Assembly: GCA_001512685.1 (NCBI GenBank)
Contig: LFSG01000054.1
Span: 1-44,309, forward strand
Origin: Clostridiales bacterium DTU072
Lineage (GTDB): Bacteria > Bacillota > Clostridia > Christensenellales > DTU072
DNA: 44,309 nucleotides
Direction: 5' to 3'
Part shown: positions 10,901-17,374 of the stretch, piece by piece
Layout: each line of letters starts with the position of its first letter
Numbering within the stretch: the stretch's first letter is position 1
The notes under the pieces: model-generated
The model's database searches: none
Seen by the model: the letters and a program-made list of their open reading frames with translations, nothing else
Told to the model about the DNA's origin: nothing
Translations under genes and position numbers: made by a program

Positions 10901-13900
10901 CCTTGCGAGAATGTCAATGAGCATTCGTTATGATTGAGCGTAGCGTCGGGATACTGCGTGGCTCCGTCGTATACCTTCTCTTGAGTGGCCGCCGCCGTTA
11001 TTACGGCATTGGCGCGGGCAACGTTTAACAGCGCTTCTCCGTATGAAGGCACATAGTTTGTATATGTCTGAGCATGTATCCTTATGTAGTACATTCCCGC
11101 GTTGCCGTTATACGGATTGCCCGTCGAGTCCACGATATAAGTCGAAGGCGCGGGAGAAAGCGTGTCTCCCGACAACAATCCGTCATACTCAAACGTAACA
11201 GCGGGAAGAGTGTCGCCGTAAGTTATATTTATGTGATTAGGAGTGATGTACACCGGAATCTTGCTTACATGCAATGTGCCTTTTACATAAGTGAAAGTAT
11301 AATTTTGGTGCGTCTTGGCATTTACCGTAATATCATAAGTCCCCGCGTTGTTGCCCTTGACATACGAGCAGGTAGCCGTATGACCGGGATTGTCTCCCGA
11401 TACCAAATTCTCGTATGTTACGGAATACGAAGGAGGATTGTCGCCGTAATCTATATGCGCGTCATTTGCTTTAACCGTGACGGCGCGAGGATTTATCTTG
11501 AAAGTGGCGCTCTTGAATGTAAAGTTGTAACAATTACTGTTGGTAACTTTAAGAGTTCCCTGGTTAATGGTATATGTGCCGGCGTTTTCGCCCGATGTCC
11601 TCGTTAAGCTGCCCGTAAAACCGTCTCCCGAGGCCAAGCTTCCGCCGGTTATGGAATATGTCAATTCGGGATCGGGGTTTCCGTATGTTTTTTCTTTGGC
11701 GGCGGCGGACACCGTTAAGCTTCGCTGACTTATGGTAAAGGTGCCTTGAGTGAAATTAATGGTGTAGTTATGAGGTTTATCCACAGTGAGATTGCCTTGC
11801 TTAATGGCGTATGTTCCCACTGTCTGTCCGCTGTCTCTGGTCAAAGCTCCTTCCCATTTATCGCCGCTGGCAAGATTGTAAGTGCTTGTTACCGTAAATG
11901 TCAACGCGGGATCATTGTCTCCGTATATCTTTGATTTGTTATCCGCCTTAATGCTGACGGTACGCTTGCTTATCGTAAGGTTGGCTCCGTTGTATGTGAA
12001 GTTATAGCAATCGCTGTTGGTAACGTTAAGCGAGCCCCTGTTGATGGCATAAGTTCCCGCGTTCTCGCCGGACACTCTGGTCAGGTTGCCCGTAAAGCTG
12101 TCTCCCGTAGCCAAGCCACTGTATGTATATGTTAACGCAGGATCAGAATTGCCGTACACTTTCTGTTTGGCGGCGGCGGTCACCGTTAGGTTCCGCTTAT
12201 TTATCTTAATGCTGACGGTGCTATCGATAATCGTTGAAGAACCTTTTTTGATGGCGGTATAAGCTGAATATGCGGAAGCGCTGACCAGCTTGGGCGGGGA
12301 AGTGCCCGGCGTGAAATCCGCCCTTCCGCCCGAGTAGTAAACATCGGATATGGTGTATCCGCTGTAATAGCTTTGGAATTGAGATTTTGAGAATGTGCCT
12401 CTTGCCGGCGTATGGAATTGAGGAGTTATGGCCTTGGTTGTGCCGTCATAAGTGGTTTCGAGATTGGTCGCTATAATAGACACCACGGTATTCACGACAA
12501 GATTGGTTTCAAAAACTTTGCCTTGCGAATCCGTAGCCGTTATCTTAAAGGTGTTTTTGCTGTTTCGTGGAATTTCAATCGTGGTGGAATAAGTGCTGGA
12601 GGATATATCATGGGTAACGTCATAATTTTGGTCCACAAATTTTCCTTGAGCGGAATCATAAACGCTTGCCGTGCCCGCCACCTGTACTTTGCTTAATCCG
12701 AATCCGTCGTATACCTTTATTGTGGCTATGCACTTGCTGGAGTTGTCGCTGCTTAAAGCCACTTCGGGACCCGATTTGTTGGCTATGGTAAATTTCCTGT
12801 TCGTTAAAGTGCCCGAAGTGCTTGATCCCATTCTGAATTTTACAAAATAATATCCTTCCCTATCCACTATCGCGCCTTTGGCGTTGATAGTTTTCCATTT
12901 TATGCTGCTGTTATTATAATCATTGTTATTGTAAATGGTCGAGGTTACCTGAGCTATCTTAAATTCGGAATAACTGCTGTAAAAACAATTTATTTTTACG
13001 CGGGTATTATAAAAAATAATATTGTCCGTAGGCACAGTGCTTTGCGGACTGGCTCTGTTGTAATCGGTGGGAAGTCCTATGATATTTGAAATAGGCGCAA
13101 GCCTCTTTATATTGTCGGAAGTATTATGTACGACATTATAAGTCGGGTAAGGAATGCTGGTATCCTGAATACTGGTGCCGGGAACTACAGGTATAGGATT
13201 TAAGCCGTACCAGTGTTCACCATATTTCGCAGCGTATCCGTAATAATACATTTCATGATTGCTTGTAATCATGAACATCATTCCGCCGTTGGATATGGCG
13301 ATAGCATCCTTTTGGCTGTCAACAAAAGAACCGCTGTACGATACGTTAAAGAAAAGGTCGGTGCCGAATCCTGTTACCCAAACATTTCCGCTGCTGTCTA
13401 AGGCCAAAGTATTTGCGCCGCCGGCGGCTACGTCCGTATATGTTCTCGTTGTGTGCGAAACAGCTGTTGATTTATTATCGTCGGTATTGTTGATATTGCC
13501 GTTGCCCAGCTTTCCTCCTCTGCCATCTCCCCACAGAACGAGATTGCCGGTTGTGCGTCTTCCCACATTATGCAGTTCGCCGGCGCTGATTTGACTGAAC
13601 GTATAACTTGTCTGAATGGCTTGCGGACTGGTGTAATATGACCCTGTCAATCCGCATTGATAACGAGTATTATCGCCCCAGGCGTGCAGTTTGTTGCTTG
13701 AGTCTCTGGCCAAGCTATGCTCGCTCCCGGCGGATATCTCCACAATTTTTTTATCCTTTAAACTGCCGTCGGTAATTTTCACCGGCGTGCTGGAATCGGT
13801 AGTATTTCCTCTCCCCAGCTGCCCTCTGGCGTTTTCCCCCCAAGTATACACATATCCTTTATTGGTGAGCAGCATTGAATGGTGTTCCCCCGCCTCCACA

Positions 13901-14580
13901 TCGATGGGATAGTCGCCCGATTCAAAGTTGAATTTGTTTGTGATATCGATTACCCCCGAAGACGCCGTATCGTTCGTAGTGCCGTTGCCCAGTCTGCCCG
14001 AGCCTTGCCGTCCCCATGCGAATACCCTGTAATTGCCACTGGAATCGTAGCCGATGGCAAGACTGTGATATCCTCCCGCCGCCACTTTGGTGACCGTAAC
14101 ATGATTGAGGGCGACGACGGGTTGCCAATATGTATAATACCTATCCGTCTTTGTGTAATCGGTTACCGTGTTGGCTACGGCGTTATAAGAAGAACCGCCG
14201 TTTAAGCCCAGCTGCTGCCATTCGTTTGAGCCTCTGGCAAACACAAAACCGTCTTTGTCAACAATGAGAATATGGAACTTACCGGAGTCATAATCCGAAA
14301 GCGCCAACGAATATCTGCCGCTTCCCGTGTTATTGCCTATTTTGATGCCGCCGAGATCGTCCAAATCGGTAAGATATACGATGTCGTTAAAGTCTTCGCT
14401 GTTTGAAGAATGGTTGTCGTCTTGGGAGATATTATTGCTTTGATTATTTACGGACTGATTGTCGCCGTACAAAAAATCGCTGATGGAATTGGCCGCGGAA
14501 AAAAGCAGGCCGCATATAAGAGCGCAGACTGTTACGCTGATAAATATTTTGAGGGCATTTTTTTTGCGATATTTTCTCAT
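4975..14580 (-). CDS. Giant cell-surface protein: RCC1-like propeller plus about 29 MBG/YDG repeats, C-terminal membrane anchor
   Basis: This 3201-residue protein is predicted to be exported and membrane-held. A hydrophobic segment at residues 9-28 is a signal peptide or anchor. Residues about 95-460 hold seven RCC1-like blades recognised by WG.N..GQLG-type motifs (FARGSNEWQQLG, FAWGRQGSGRLG, YTWGENARGQLG, HAWGDNTRYQCG, VLWGDGRGGKLG and two weak ones), enough for a closed seven-bladed propeller. Ig-like segments follow to about residue 795. About 29 tandem beta-sandwich units of about 75 residues come next, mostly MBG domains of the YGX type (KVYGEADPELTY....GTYxI...NYDI.F). Near the end come a non-repeat domain, one transmembrane helix (about residues 3160-3182) and a KRKKR tail. 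There is no LPXTG sortase signal. Such proteins usually form long surface stalks or adhesins, and the partner is unknown. The Shine-Dalgarno GAGG is unusually close to the ATG. Confidence 0.95.
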   Translation of the reverse strand: MRKYRKKNALKIFISVTVCALICGLLFSAANSISDFLYGDNQSVNNQSNNISQDDNHSSNSEDFNDIVYLTDLDDLGGIKIGNNTGSGRYSLALSDYDSGKFHILIVDKDGFVFARGSNEWQQLGLNGGSSYNAVANTVTDYTKTDRYYTYWQPVVALNHVTVTKVAAGGYHSLAIGYDSSGNYRVFAWGRQGSGRLGNGTTNDTASSGVIDITNKFNFESGDYPIDVEAGEHHSMLLTNKGYVYTWGENARGQLGRGNTTDSSTPVKITDGSLKDKKIVEISAGSEHSLARDSSNKLHAWGDNTRYQCGLTGSYYTSPQAIQTSYTFSQISAGELHNVGRRTTGNLVLWGDGRGGKLGNGNINNTDDNKSTAVSHTTRTYTDVAAGGANTLALDSSGNVWVTGFGTDLFFNVSYSGSFVDSQKDAIAISNGGMMFMITSNHEMYYYGYAAKYGEHWYGLNPIPVVPGTSIQDTSIPYPTYNVVHNTSDNIKRLAPISNIIGLPTDYNRASPQSTVPTDNIIFYNTRVKINCFYSSYSEFKIAQVTSTIYNNNDYNNSSIKWKTINAKGAIVDREGYYFVKFRMGSSTSGTLTNRKFTIANKSGPEVALSSDNSSKCIATIKVYDGFGLSKVQVAGTASVYDSAQGKFVDQNYDVTHDISSSTYSTTIEIPRNSKNTFKITATDSQGKVFETNLVVNTVVSIIATNLETTYDGTTKAITPQFHTPARGTFSKSQFQSYYSGYTISDVYYSGGRADFTPGTSPPKLVSASAYSAYTAIKKGSSTIIDSTVSIKINKRNLTVTAAAKQKVYGNSDPALTYTYSGLATGDSFTGNLTRVSGENAGTYAINRGSLNVTNSDCYNFTYNGANLTISKRTVSIKADNKSKIYGDNDPALTFTVTSTYNLASGDKWEGALTRDSGQTVGTYAIKQGNLTVDKPHNYTINFTQGTFTISQRSLTVSAAAKEKTYGNPDPELTYSITGGSLASGDGFTGSLTRTSGENAGTYTINQGTLKVTNSNCYNFTFKSATFKINPRAVTVKANDAHIDYGDNPPSYSVTYENLVSGDNPGHTATCSYVKGNNAGTYDITVNAKTHQNYTFTYVKGTLHVSKIPVYITPNHINITYGDTLPAVTFEYDGLLSGDTLSPAPSTYIVDSTGNPYNGNAGMYYIRIHAQTYTNYVPSYGEALLNVARANAVITAAATQEKVYDGATQYPDATLNHNECSLTFSQGYRNVGTYSVTISSARTTNYEAASKTVTFKITPRPLTVTANNITKVYGEFDPILTYTYQGLVQGDMITGSLVRDSGNNVGTYTIRIGSVQANNNYALTFVEGVFTIIRRPITITAHPQEKTYGELDPQLTYGITQGDIAFGDYLSGDLVREPGDDAGTYQIGQGTLTNANNSNYDITFESATFTIRRRNIIITANPTQKIYGDPEPPLTYYISQGELVGSDQLQGSLARQMGIDVGTYAITQGTLINDRNPNYDIVFVPSSLVIHKRPLTVKAKDLTIHYGDTPQFEIEYINIAYNDAFTDEVVTDYRLYDEVGLYTINVVQREYVNYEPEYVAGVLTVEKRPITVKADNKEITFGQAPPQYTITYINTVNNDQLTDIVSCAYSQYGDAGEYDITVTPNEYANYVATYQKGVLKVKKKEIVITPIDKVINYGEQPPQLEVEITGLIAGYEVTAQVQTAYRKNDNAGEYDITVISQEYVNYAPVYRTGTLTVLKKALTVIADDKHIIYGQAPPQYTVSYIGLAEGDYLEDTAVCDYQRYDDTGEYEITVVQREYENYQPTYVSGMLTVSRRDLIIRADNKTITYGDAPPQHTITYSDLQNNDNLEDTIICSYQRYDNAGEYAIMIVRKSYKNYNATYVDGVLTVLKKAITVKADDKEIIYGDDLPQFTFQYTGLVNQDTLTDTATTVYNRYDDTGEYAIKVTPREYVNYAATYIDGVLRVLKKDLVVRAEDQYIRYGSEVPEITFIFEGLAGPKTPVIEAYTTYYKNADVGAYPIIITTTELRNYETQFINGTIYVDKSPSLLIGDREQIHYYDRTVKYLDVTLNHDEAELVFTPARGYTEIGIYYITVSAPETENYMAISEVFTLVINKRKVFITAHDQSKVYGEADPELTYSYEGLFEGDTLWGELSRAPGEGAGSYDIIQHTLTASENYDLVFTKGTFVITPRPLTIKTYPESKVYGEADPVFRYDIIEGNLIGDDALSGALSREAGKDVGQYPINLGTLGNPNYALTLVSDYLTITPRTLTLSALASGKIYGEADPVLNYAITNGNLVYDDVLEDTAYRQAGEDVGEYVISINQVENRNYLITYEDNIFVISRRPITVQADSKQKVYGDDDVALTYTVIEGNLVFNDQLTGELVREEGLDKGVYAILQGSVTNDNNGNYDITYIASTYEITARPITLRANDASKIYGEADPELSYELIEGSLAYSDAIYGIPAREEGENAKTHVIGRGSLTNDNNENYDITFVNGVFTIHKRPITVEAQPYTKVYGYNEPLLDYDIIEGSLAFDDELVGSLDRGSNLNVGEYEITQGTLTNENNPNYDITYISAIFTIVPRAITITADYTVKSYGDNDPIITYKVTTGSLAYLDTLAGLLTREPGEARGEYQILQGSVNSENNPNYNISFVGNVFKIVERAITVKAISVSKIYGEADPELGYEITKGGTVFGETLVGELVRDEGENVGSYTIRRGTLINENNPNYIITFEENDFIIERRPLVITPNQASKTYGYGDPPLTYEITEGNLVFGDSLVGQLARTQGENVGLYLILHGTLNNAHNPNYDIILEEVYFEIEKRVVALIANSQSKIYGNPDPVFTYSVLGGEILEGDVLEGSLSREAGENVGVYAITAGDLNERNPNYELVVMSGNLIINSRPITIRANDISFMHGSQTEIEMSYTILGNPLPQDEELIAQRITITTPATPYSIVGKYPIVLHQTGALNNYQITLADGILEIIPGTITNVFFEDKSVLYDGYEHVLEATGDVDKYNVQYMYNKGVEVGIYNAIAVFTKENYNDLILTAKLIIMTNTITTSEIKPEGIVTIEEGVNPYVVPVIMQNQDADTLALAQSILSSDADEREIINKIVNISLYDNGQEINLPGEALIKLLIPENVDTVDDLRLVHLNGEIYDVPFTIEGDYIVFKASELGNYALIVTTKEKSNDSIIATALFYTGVGVLGLAVVGFLITGFTKRKKRYNAQKYV
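5500..12195 (-). repeat. Tandem MBG/YDG domain array inside the giant gene
   Basis: The array has about 29 units of roughly 220-240 bp. Reading from the N-terminus there are two main unit types in blocks: type A (KxYGxxDPxLTY), type B (IxYGxxPPqxTIxY...REYxNY) and YDG-like spacers. The order is A3, B2, YDG, A3, B7 (about 10104 down to 8510), YDG, A10 (about 8295 down to 5960), then one diverged and one YDG-like unit. Several units remain nearly identical at DNA level. The 17-mer GGATCGGCTTCGCCGTA occurs on the plus strand at 6611, 7322, 7787, 8015 and 8240, which indicates recent duplication or gene conversion. Confidence 0.9.
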
Positions 14581-14732
14581 GGCCTCACCGGTGACTAATA
14601 CATTATATGCTGATTTCCGTGGACAGTATCCCTTTAATATTTTTCTAACTATAATATTACTTTAATTTAAGTATATATAGAGAAACAATCTTTGTCAATA
14701 AGGTATTTTGTTTTTTCGTAATTGTTTTTTTA

Positions 14733-15788
14733 TCAGTCGGGTAAAAAATCGGGTATATTGTCCGACAATGTATATTCTATTTCCAAATCGTTTTCTTGAG
14801 CCACATTCTGTATATAATTAATGACTTCGTTGGAGGTTATCGCGTACCCCACGCTTTGCAAATTCGATTCTCCCGTAATGCGAAAGCTCAGCACCCCCAC
14901 CGCTTCGCAAAGAGGATTGAACAACCCCGCTCCGGAATTTCCTTCCAGCGTCAACGCGTCAACCTGCAGCATTTGCACTTCGTTATAGCTGTAACAGCCC
15001 AAAATACTGCCCAAGGATACGGTGATGCCCATTCCCAAAGTATTGCCCATAAGGACGGTGTCTTCGCCCACATTGACATAATCGGAGTTCCCGAAAGTAA
15101 CGGGCTTAATATTTTCGGGCAAGCTTGTAAGCTTCAATAAAGCAAGGTCTTTTGGGATATCGTAATCGATAACCGTTACCTCGTATTTTTCTATTTCGTT
15201 ATGAATAATTATTTGAATAACGGGGTAACTATGATAGATAATCGTGGTATTGGGATTGTTTATGTCGCCGCCCACATGGGTAGACGTATAAGTAACGGCA
15301 TGCGCGTTTGTAACTATGTAGCCGTCTTCGTTAAGAATGATGCCCGTAGACCTCTTAATGGGAGAAGTGGCGTTATATCCTCCCAATACTTCCACCACGG
15401 AAGCGCGGGTGTTTTTGTTTACGTAAAGCCCTATCGAAAAGTAATCTTCGGGCAAATAATATTCTCTAATATAACCTTGCAAAACTTTTTCGGAAATATT
15501 ATTTATCGCGTCGTCATACAAGTTGTCAAACAATTCTTTCTTTAATTTTTCTTCTATTTTCTCAGCCGACACATTCAGCGTATGCCTGTAATACAAAAAT
15601 CCGAAAAAACCCAAAATAATATTCAAGGTAAGCAAAGCCGCCAAAGCTATTATCAAAGCGGTTTTGTATTTGGATTTAATTTCCTCGCTTGAAATATCCT
15701 TGCCCTTAACCTCTTTTTGTCGGGCGCTATTCTCTTTTTCGGTTAAACTATTGTTTTTTTCGTTTTCGTTGATGTTTTTTTCGTCCAT
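14733..15788 (-). CDS. Membrane-anchored HtrA/DegP-type serine protease without PDZ domain (S1C)
   Basis: This is a trypsin-fold protease of 351 residues predicted to act on the outer face of the membrane. A charged, N-terminal cytoplasmic tail (1-41) is followed by one membrane helix (about 42-66) and a chymotrypsin-like domain. The catalytic triad is complete: His163 in TNAHAV, Asp214 in KDLALLKL and Ser285 in GNSGAGL. Unlike typical HtrA proteins it stops shortly after the protease domain, with no PDZ domain and an acidic tail. The ATG is chosen because GAGG lies 5-6 bases upstream; a GTG two codons earlier overlaps that site. It lies 152 bp upstream of the giant gene on the same strand, so processing or quality control of that protein is a reasonable inference only. 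Confidence 0.92.
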   Translation of the reverse strand: MDEKNINENEKNNSLTEKENSARQKEVKGKDISSEEIKSKYKTALIIALAALLTLNIILGFFGFLYYRHTLNVSAEKIEEKLKKELFDNLYDDAINNISEKVLQGYIREYYLPEDYFSIGLYVNKNTRASVVEVLGGYNATSPIKRSTGIILNEDGYIVTNAHAVTYTSTHVGGDINNPNTTIIYHSYPVIQIIIHNEIEKYEVTVIDYDIPKDLALLKLTSLPENIKPVTFGNSDYVNVGEDTVLMGNTLGMGITVSLGSILGCYSYNEVQMLQVDALTLEGNSGAGLFNPLCEAVGVLSFRITGESNLQSVGYAITSNEVINYIQNVAQENDLEIEYTLSDNIPDFLPD

Positions 15789-15837
15789 AGTCACCTCAAT
15801 GGCTTAATCTATACCAAAATAAATTATTCGTATGAAA

Positions 15838-15866
15838 ATTATAACACGCCCATAGCGCAAACACAA
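15838..15866 (-). promoter_or_regulatory. Sigma-A promoter of the HtrA-like gene
   Basis: On the minus strand the sequence is TTGTGT, a 17-base spacer, and a perfect TATAAT. It lies about 50 bases before the ATG. It could also drive the giant gene downstream if transcription reads through the 152-bp gap, where no hairpin was found. Confidence 0.65.
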
Positions 15867-15898
15867 TATTATTACCTTTTCATTTATCCGTTCCTTTC

Positions 15899-15927
15899 TT
15901 GACAAAACTATGCCGCTGATATATCTT
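15899..15927 (+). promoter_or_regulatory. Sigma-A promoter placing the start of transcription at the LRR gene's ATG
   Basis: Perfect TTGACA, a 17-base spacer, then TATCTT. Seven bases beyond the -10 box is position 15934, the first base of the start codon of the LRR gene. No Shine-Dalgarno sequence precedes that codon, so the mRNA is probably leaderless. Confidence 0.6.
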
Positions 15928-15933
15928 ATATTT

Positions 15934-17364
15934 ATGAAAATCCTCAAAAAGGTGAAATCTTTAATAAGACTCCGAAGGGCCGCTATAGTCTTATTAATGA
16001 TATTATGCGCGGTTATAATCGGCATGGCGGCGCATCCCATGGTAGAAGCGATTATGTCAAGTATGCTTTTGCCCAAAGTAAAGCTTTTTATGCAAGCTTA
16101 CGCCGAGCATGACATCTATATGCTCGCAAGCACTTTTTATCCCGAAAATTCCGCAGGCTACAATCAATTTGTCAAAAATAACTTTAACTTTTTCGCTCAA
16201 TACCCCAATTATGATTTTCTTGCCATAAAAAACATAAAAGCATTAAAAATATATCTCCAAAAAAATACCATTCAATTATTGGTTGAATTCGTTTACAAAA
16301 AAGAAAATTTGCGTACAGACCGAACTTTTTGCTTCCTCAAAATTGACGGCGAATGGTATATATCCGAAAAAGATACTGACTTTTTCAGACATGTCCACTA
16401 TTTAATAAACGAAAACTACAATACGATTGTAAAAGAATCCAATAAAGAAATAGTGACCTATAAAGTAGGCAAGAGACAAACAGTTGACGGACTTTCCTTT
16501 TACAACTGCAAAAACTTAATTGAAGTTACCTTTCCCAGCACCTACATGATAATAAAACATGGATGGTTCGGCACATGCGACAATCTCATAGCCGTAAATA
16601 TAGACGAAGATTCGCAATTCTTAACTTCAGTTGACGGAGTGGTGTACACCAAAGACATGTCCGTTTTGGTATATTATCCAAAAGGCAAAATACAAAACGC
16701 GGGCAGCGTGAACTTAGGGGAATTCAAAATTCCCGAGGGCGTCAAAATAATTAATTCCGAAGCTTTCAGAGGATGCCTTGGGTTAAAAAAGATAATTTGT
16801 CCGTCAACGCTTAAATATATATATAATTATGCTTTCGCCGATATGAAAAATCTTGAGAGCATAGTTTTTAACGACGGTTTGCAATACCTGTATTCAAATG
16901 TATTTGAAAATTGCGATAAACTAAAAAGCGTCGCTTTTCCCGACAGCATGGAAATAATCGGTAAAGAATGTTTTTATAATTGCAGACAGCTTGAAAGCGC
17001 GGAGATATCCGCCCAAAGCGCGCTGCAAAGGATAAGCTACGGCGCTTTTGACGGATGCTCGGCCTTGAAAAACATATACCTTCCCGACGGCATGGAAGAG
17101 ATTGAGGAATGGTGCTTTCAGAATTGCTATTCGCTAAAAACAATACGCCTGCCACAAAACCTCAAAAGAATAGGAAGATACGCCTTCCGCCGTTGCGTAA
17201 GTTTGGAAGAATTATATATCAGCCGCGCAATACAAACAGTAGAGATTGGGGCCTTCCATACCTGCTCCAATCTTAAATTGTATTGCCAGCATGCCCAAGA
17301 ACCGCCCGGATGGTCTTTATATTGGGATATGGGATTCACCAACGAATGCGTTTGGGGAGCGTGA
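15934..17364 (+). CDS. Membrane-anchored NTF2-like/LRR_5 protein, first of a tandem pair
   Basis: The product has 476 residues: a basic N-terminus, one membrane helix (about residues 16-34), a domain at about 45-150, and LRR_5 repeats from about 155 to 460. The middle domain resembles small NTF2-like folds (FMQAYAEHDIYML.. helix, then a sheet ending in KIDGEWYIS); this is my reading of the pattern, not a search result. The repeats carry the LRR_5 pattern (AF..C..L..I.LP) and end with a cap of the form YCQ...PPGW...W followed by CVWGA. Start: the N-terminus MKILKKVK matches MKILKKIK of the paralogue 10 bp downstream, and the promoter places the 5' end of the mRNA at this ATG. It is probably co-transcribed with the next gene. 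The ligand is unknown. Confidence 0.88.
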   Translation: MKILKKVKSLIRLRRAAIVLLMILCAVIIGMAAHPMVEAIMSSMLLPKVKLFMQAYAEHDIYMLASTFYPENSAGYNQFVKNNFNFFAQYPNYDFLAIKNIKALKIYLQKNTIQLLVEFVYKKENLRTDRTFCFLKIDGEWYISEKDTDFFRHVHYLINENYNTIVKESNKEIVTYKVGKRQTVDGLSFYNCKNLIEVTFPSTYMIIKHGWFGTCDNLIAVNIDEDSQFLTSVDGVVYTKDMSVLVYYPKGKIQNAGSVNLGEFKIPEGVKIINSEAFRGCLGLKKIICPSTLKYIYNYAFADMKNLESIVFNDGLQYLYSNVFENCDKLKSVAFPDSMEIIGKECFYNCRQLESAEISAQSALQRISYGAFDGCSALKNIYLPDGMEEIEEWCFQNCYSLKTIRLPQNLKRIGRYAFRRCVSLEELYISRAIQTVEIGAFHTCSNLKLYCQHAQEPPGWSLYWDMGFTNECVWGA

Positions 17365-17374
17365 AGAAAAGAAT

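Noticed and set aside
5500-12195. Regularly spaced repeats resembling a CRISPR or satellite array
   Set aside because: The repeat period is 220-240 bp, in frame, and encodes folded domains; there are no short identical repeats with unique spacers.
17246-17374. Longer N-terminus for the second LRR paralogue starting at 17246
   Set aside because: It overlaps the upstream gene, lacks a ribosome binding site, and the paralogue begins at the equivalent of 17375.
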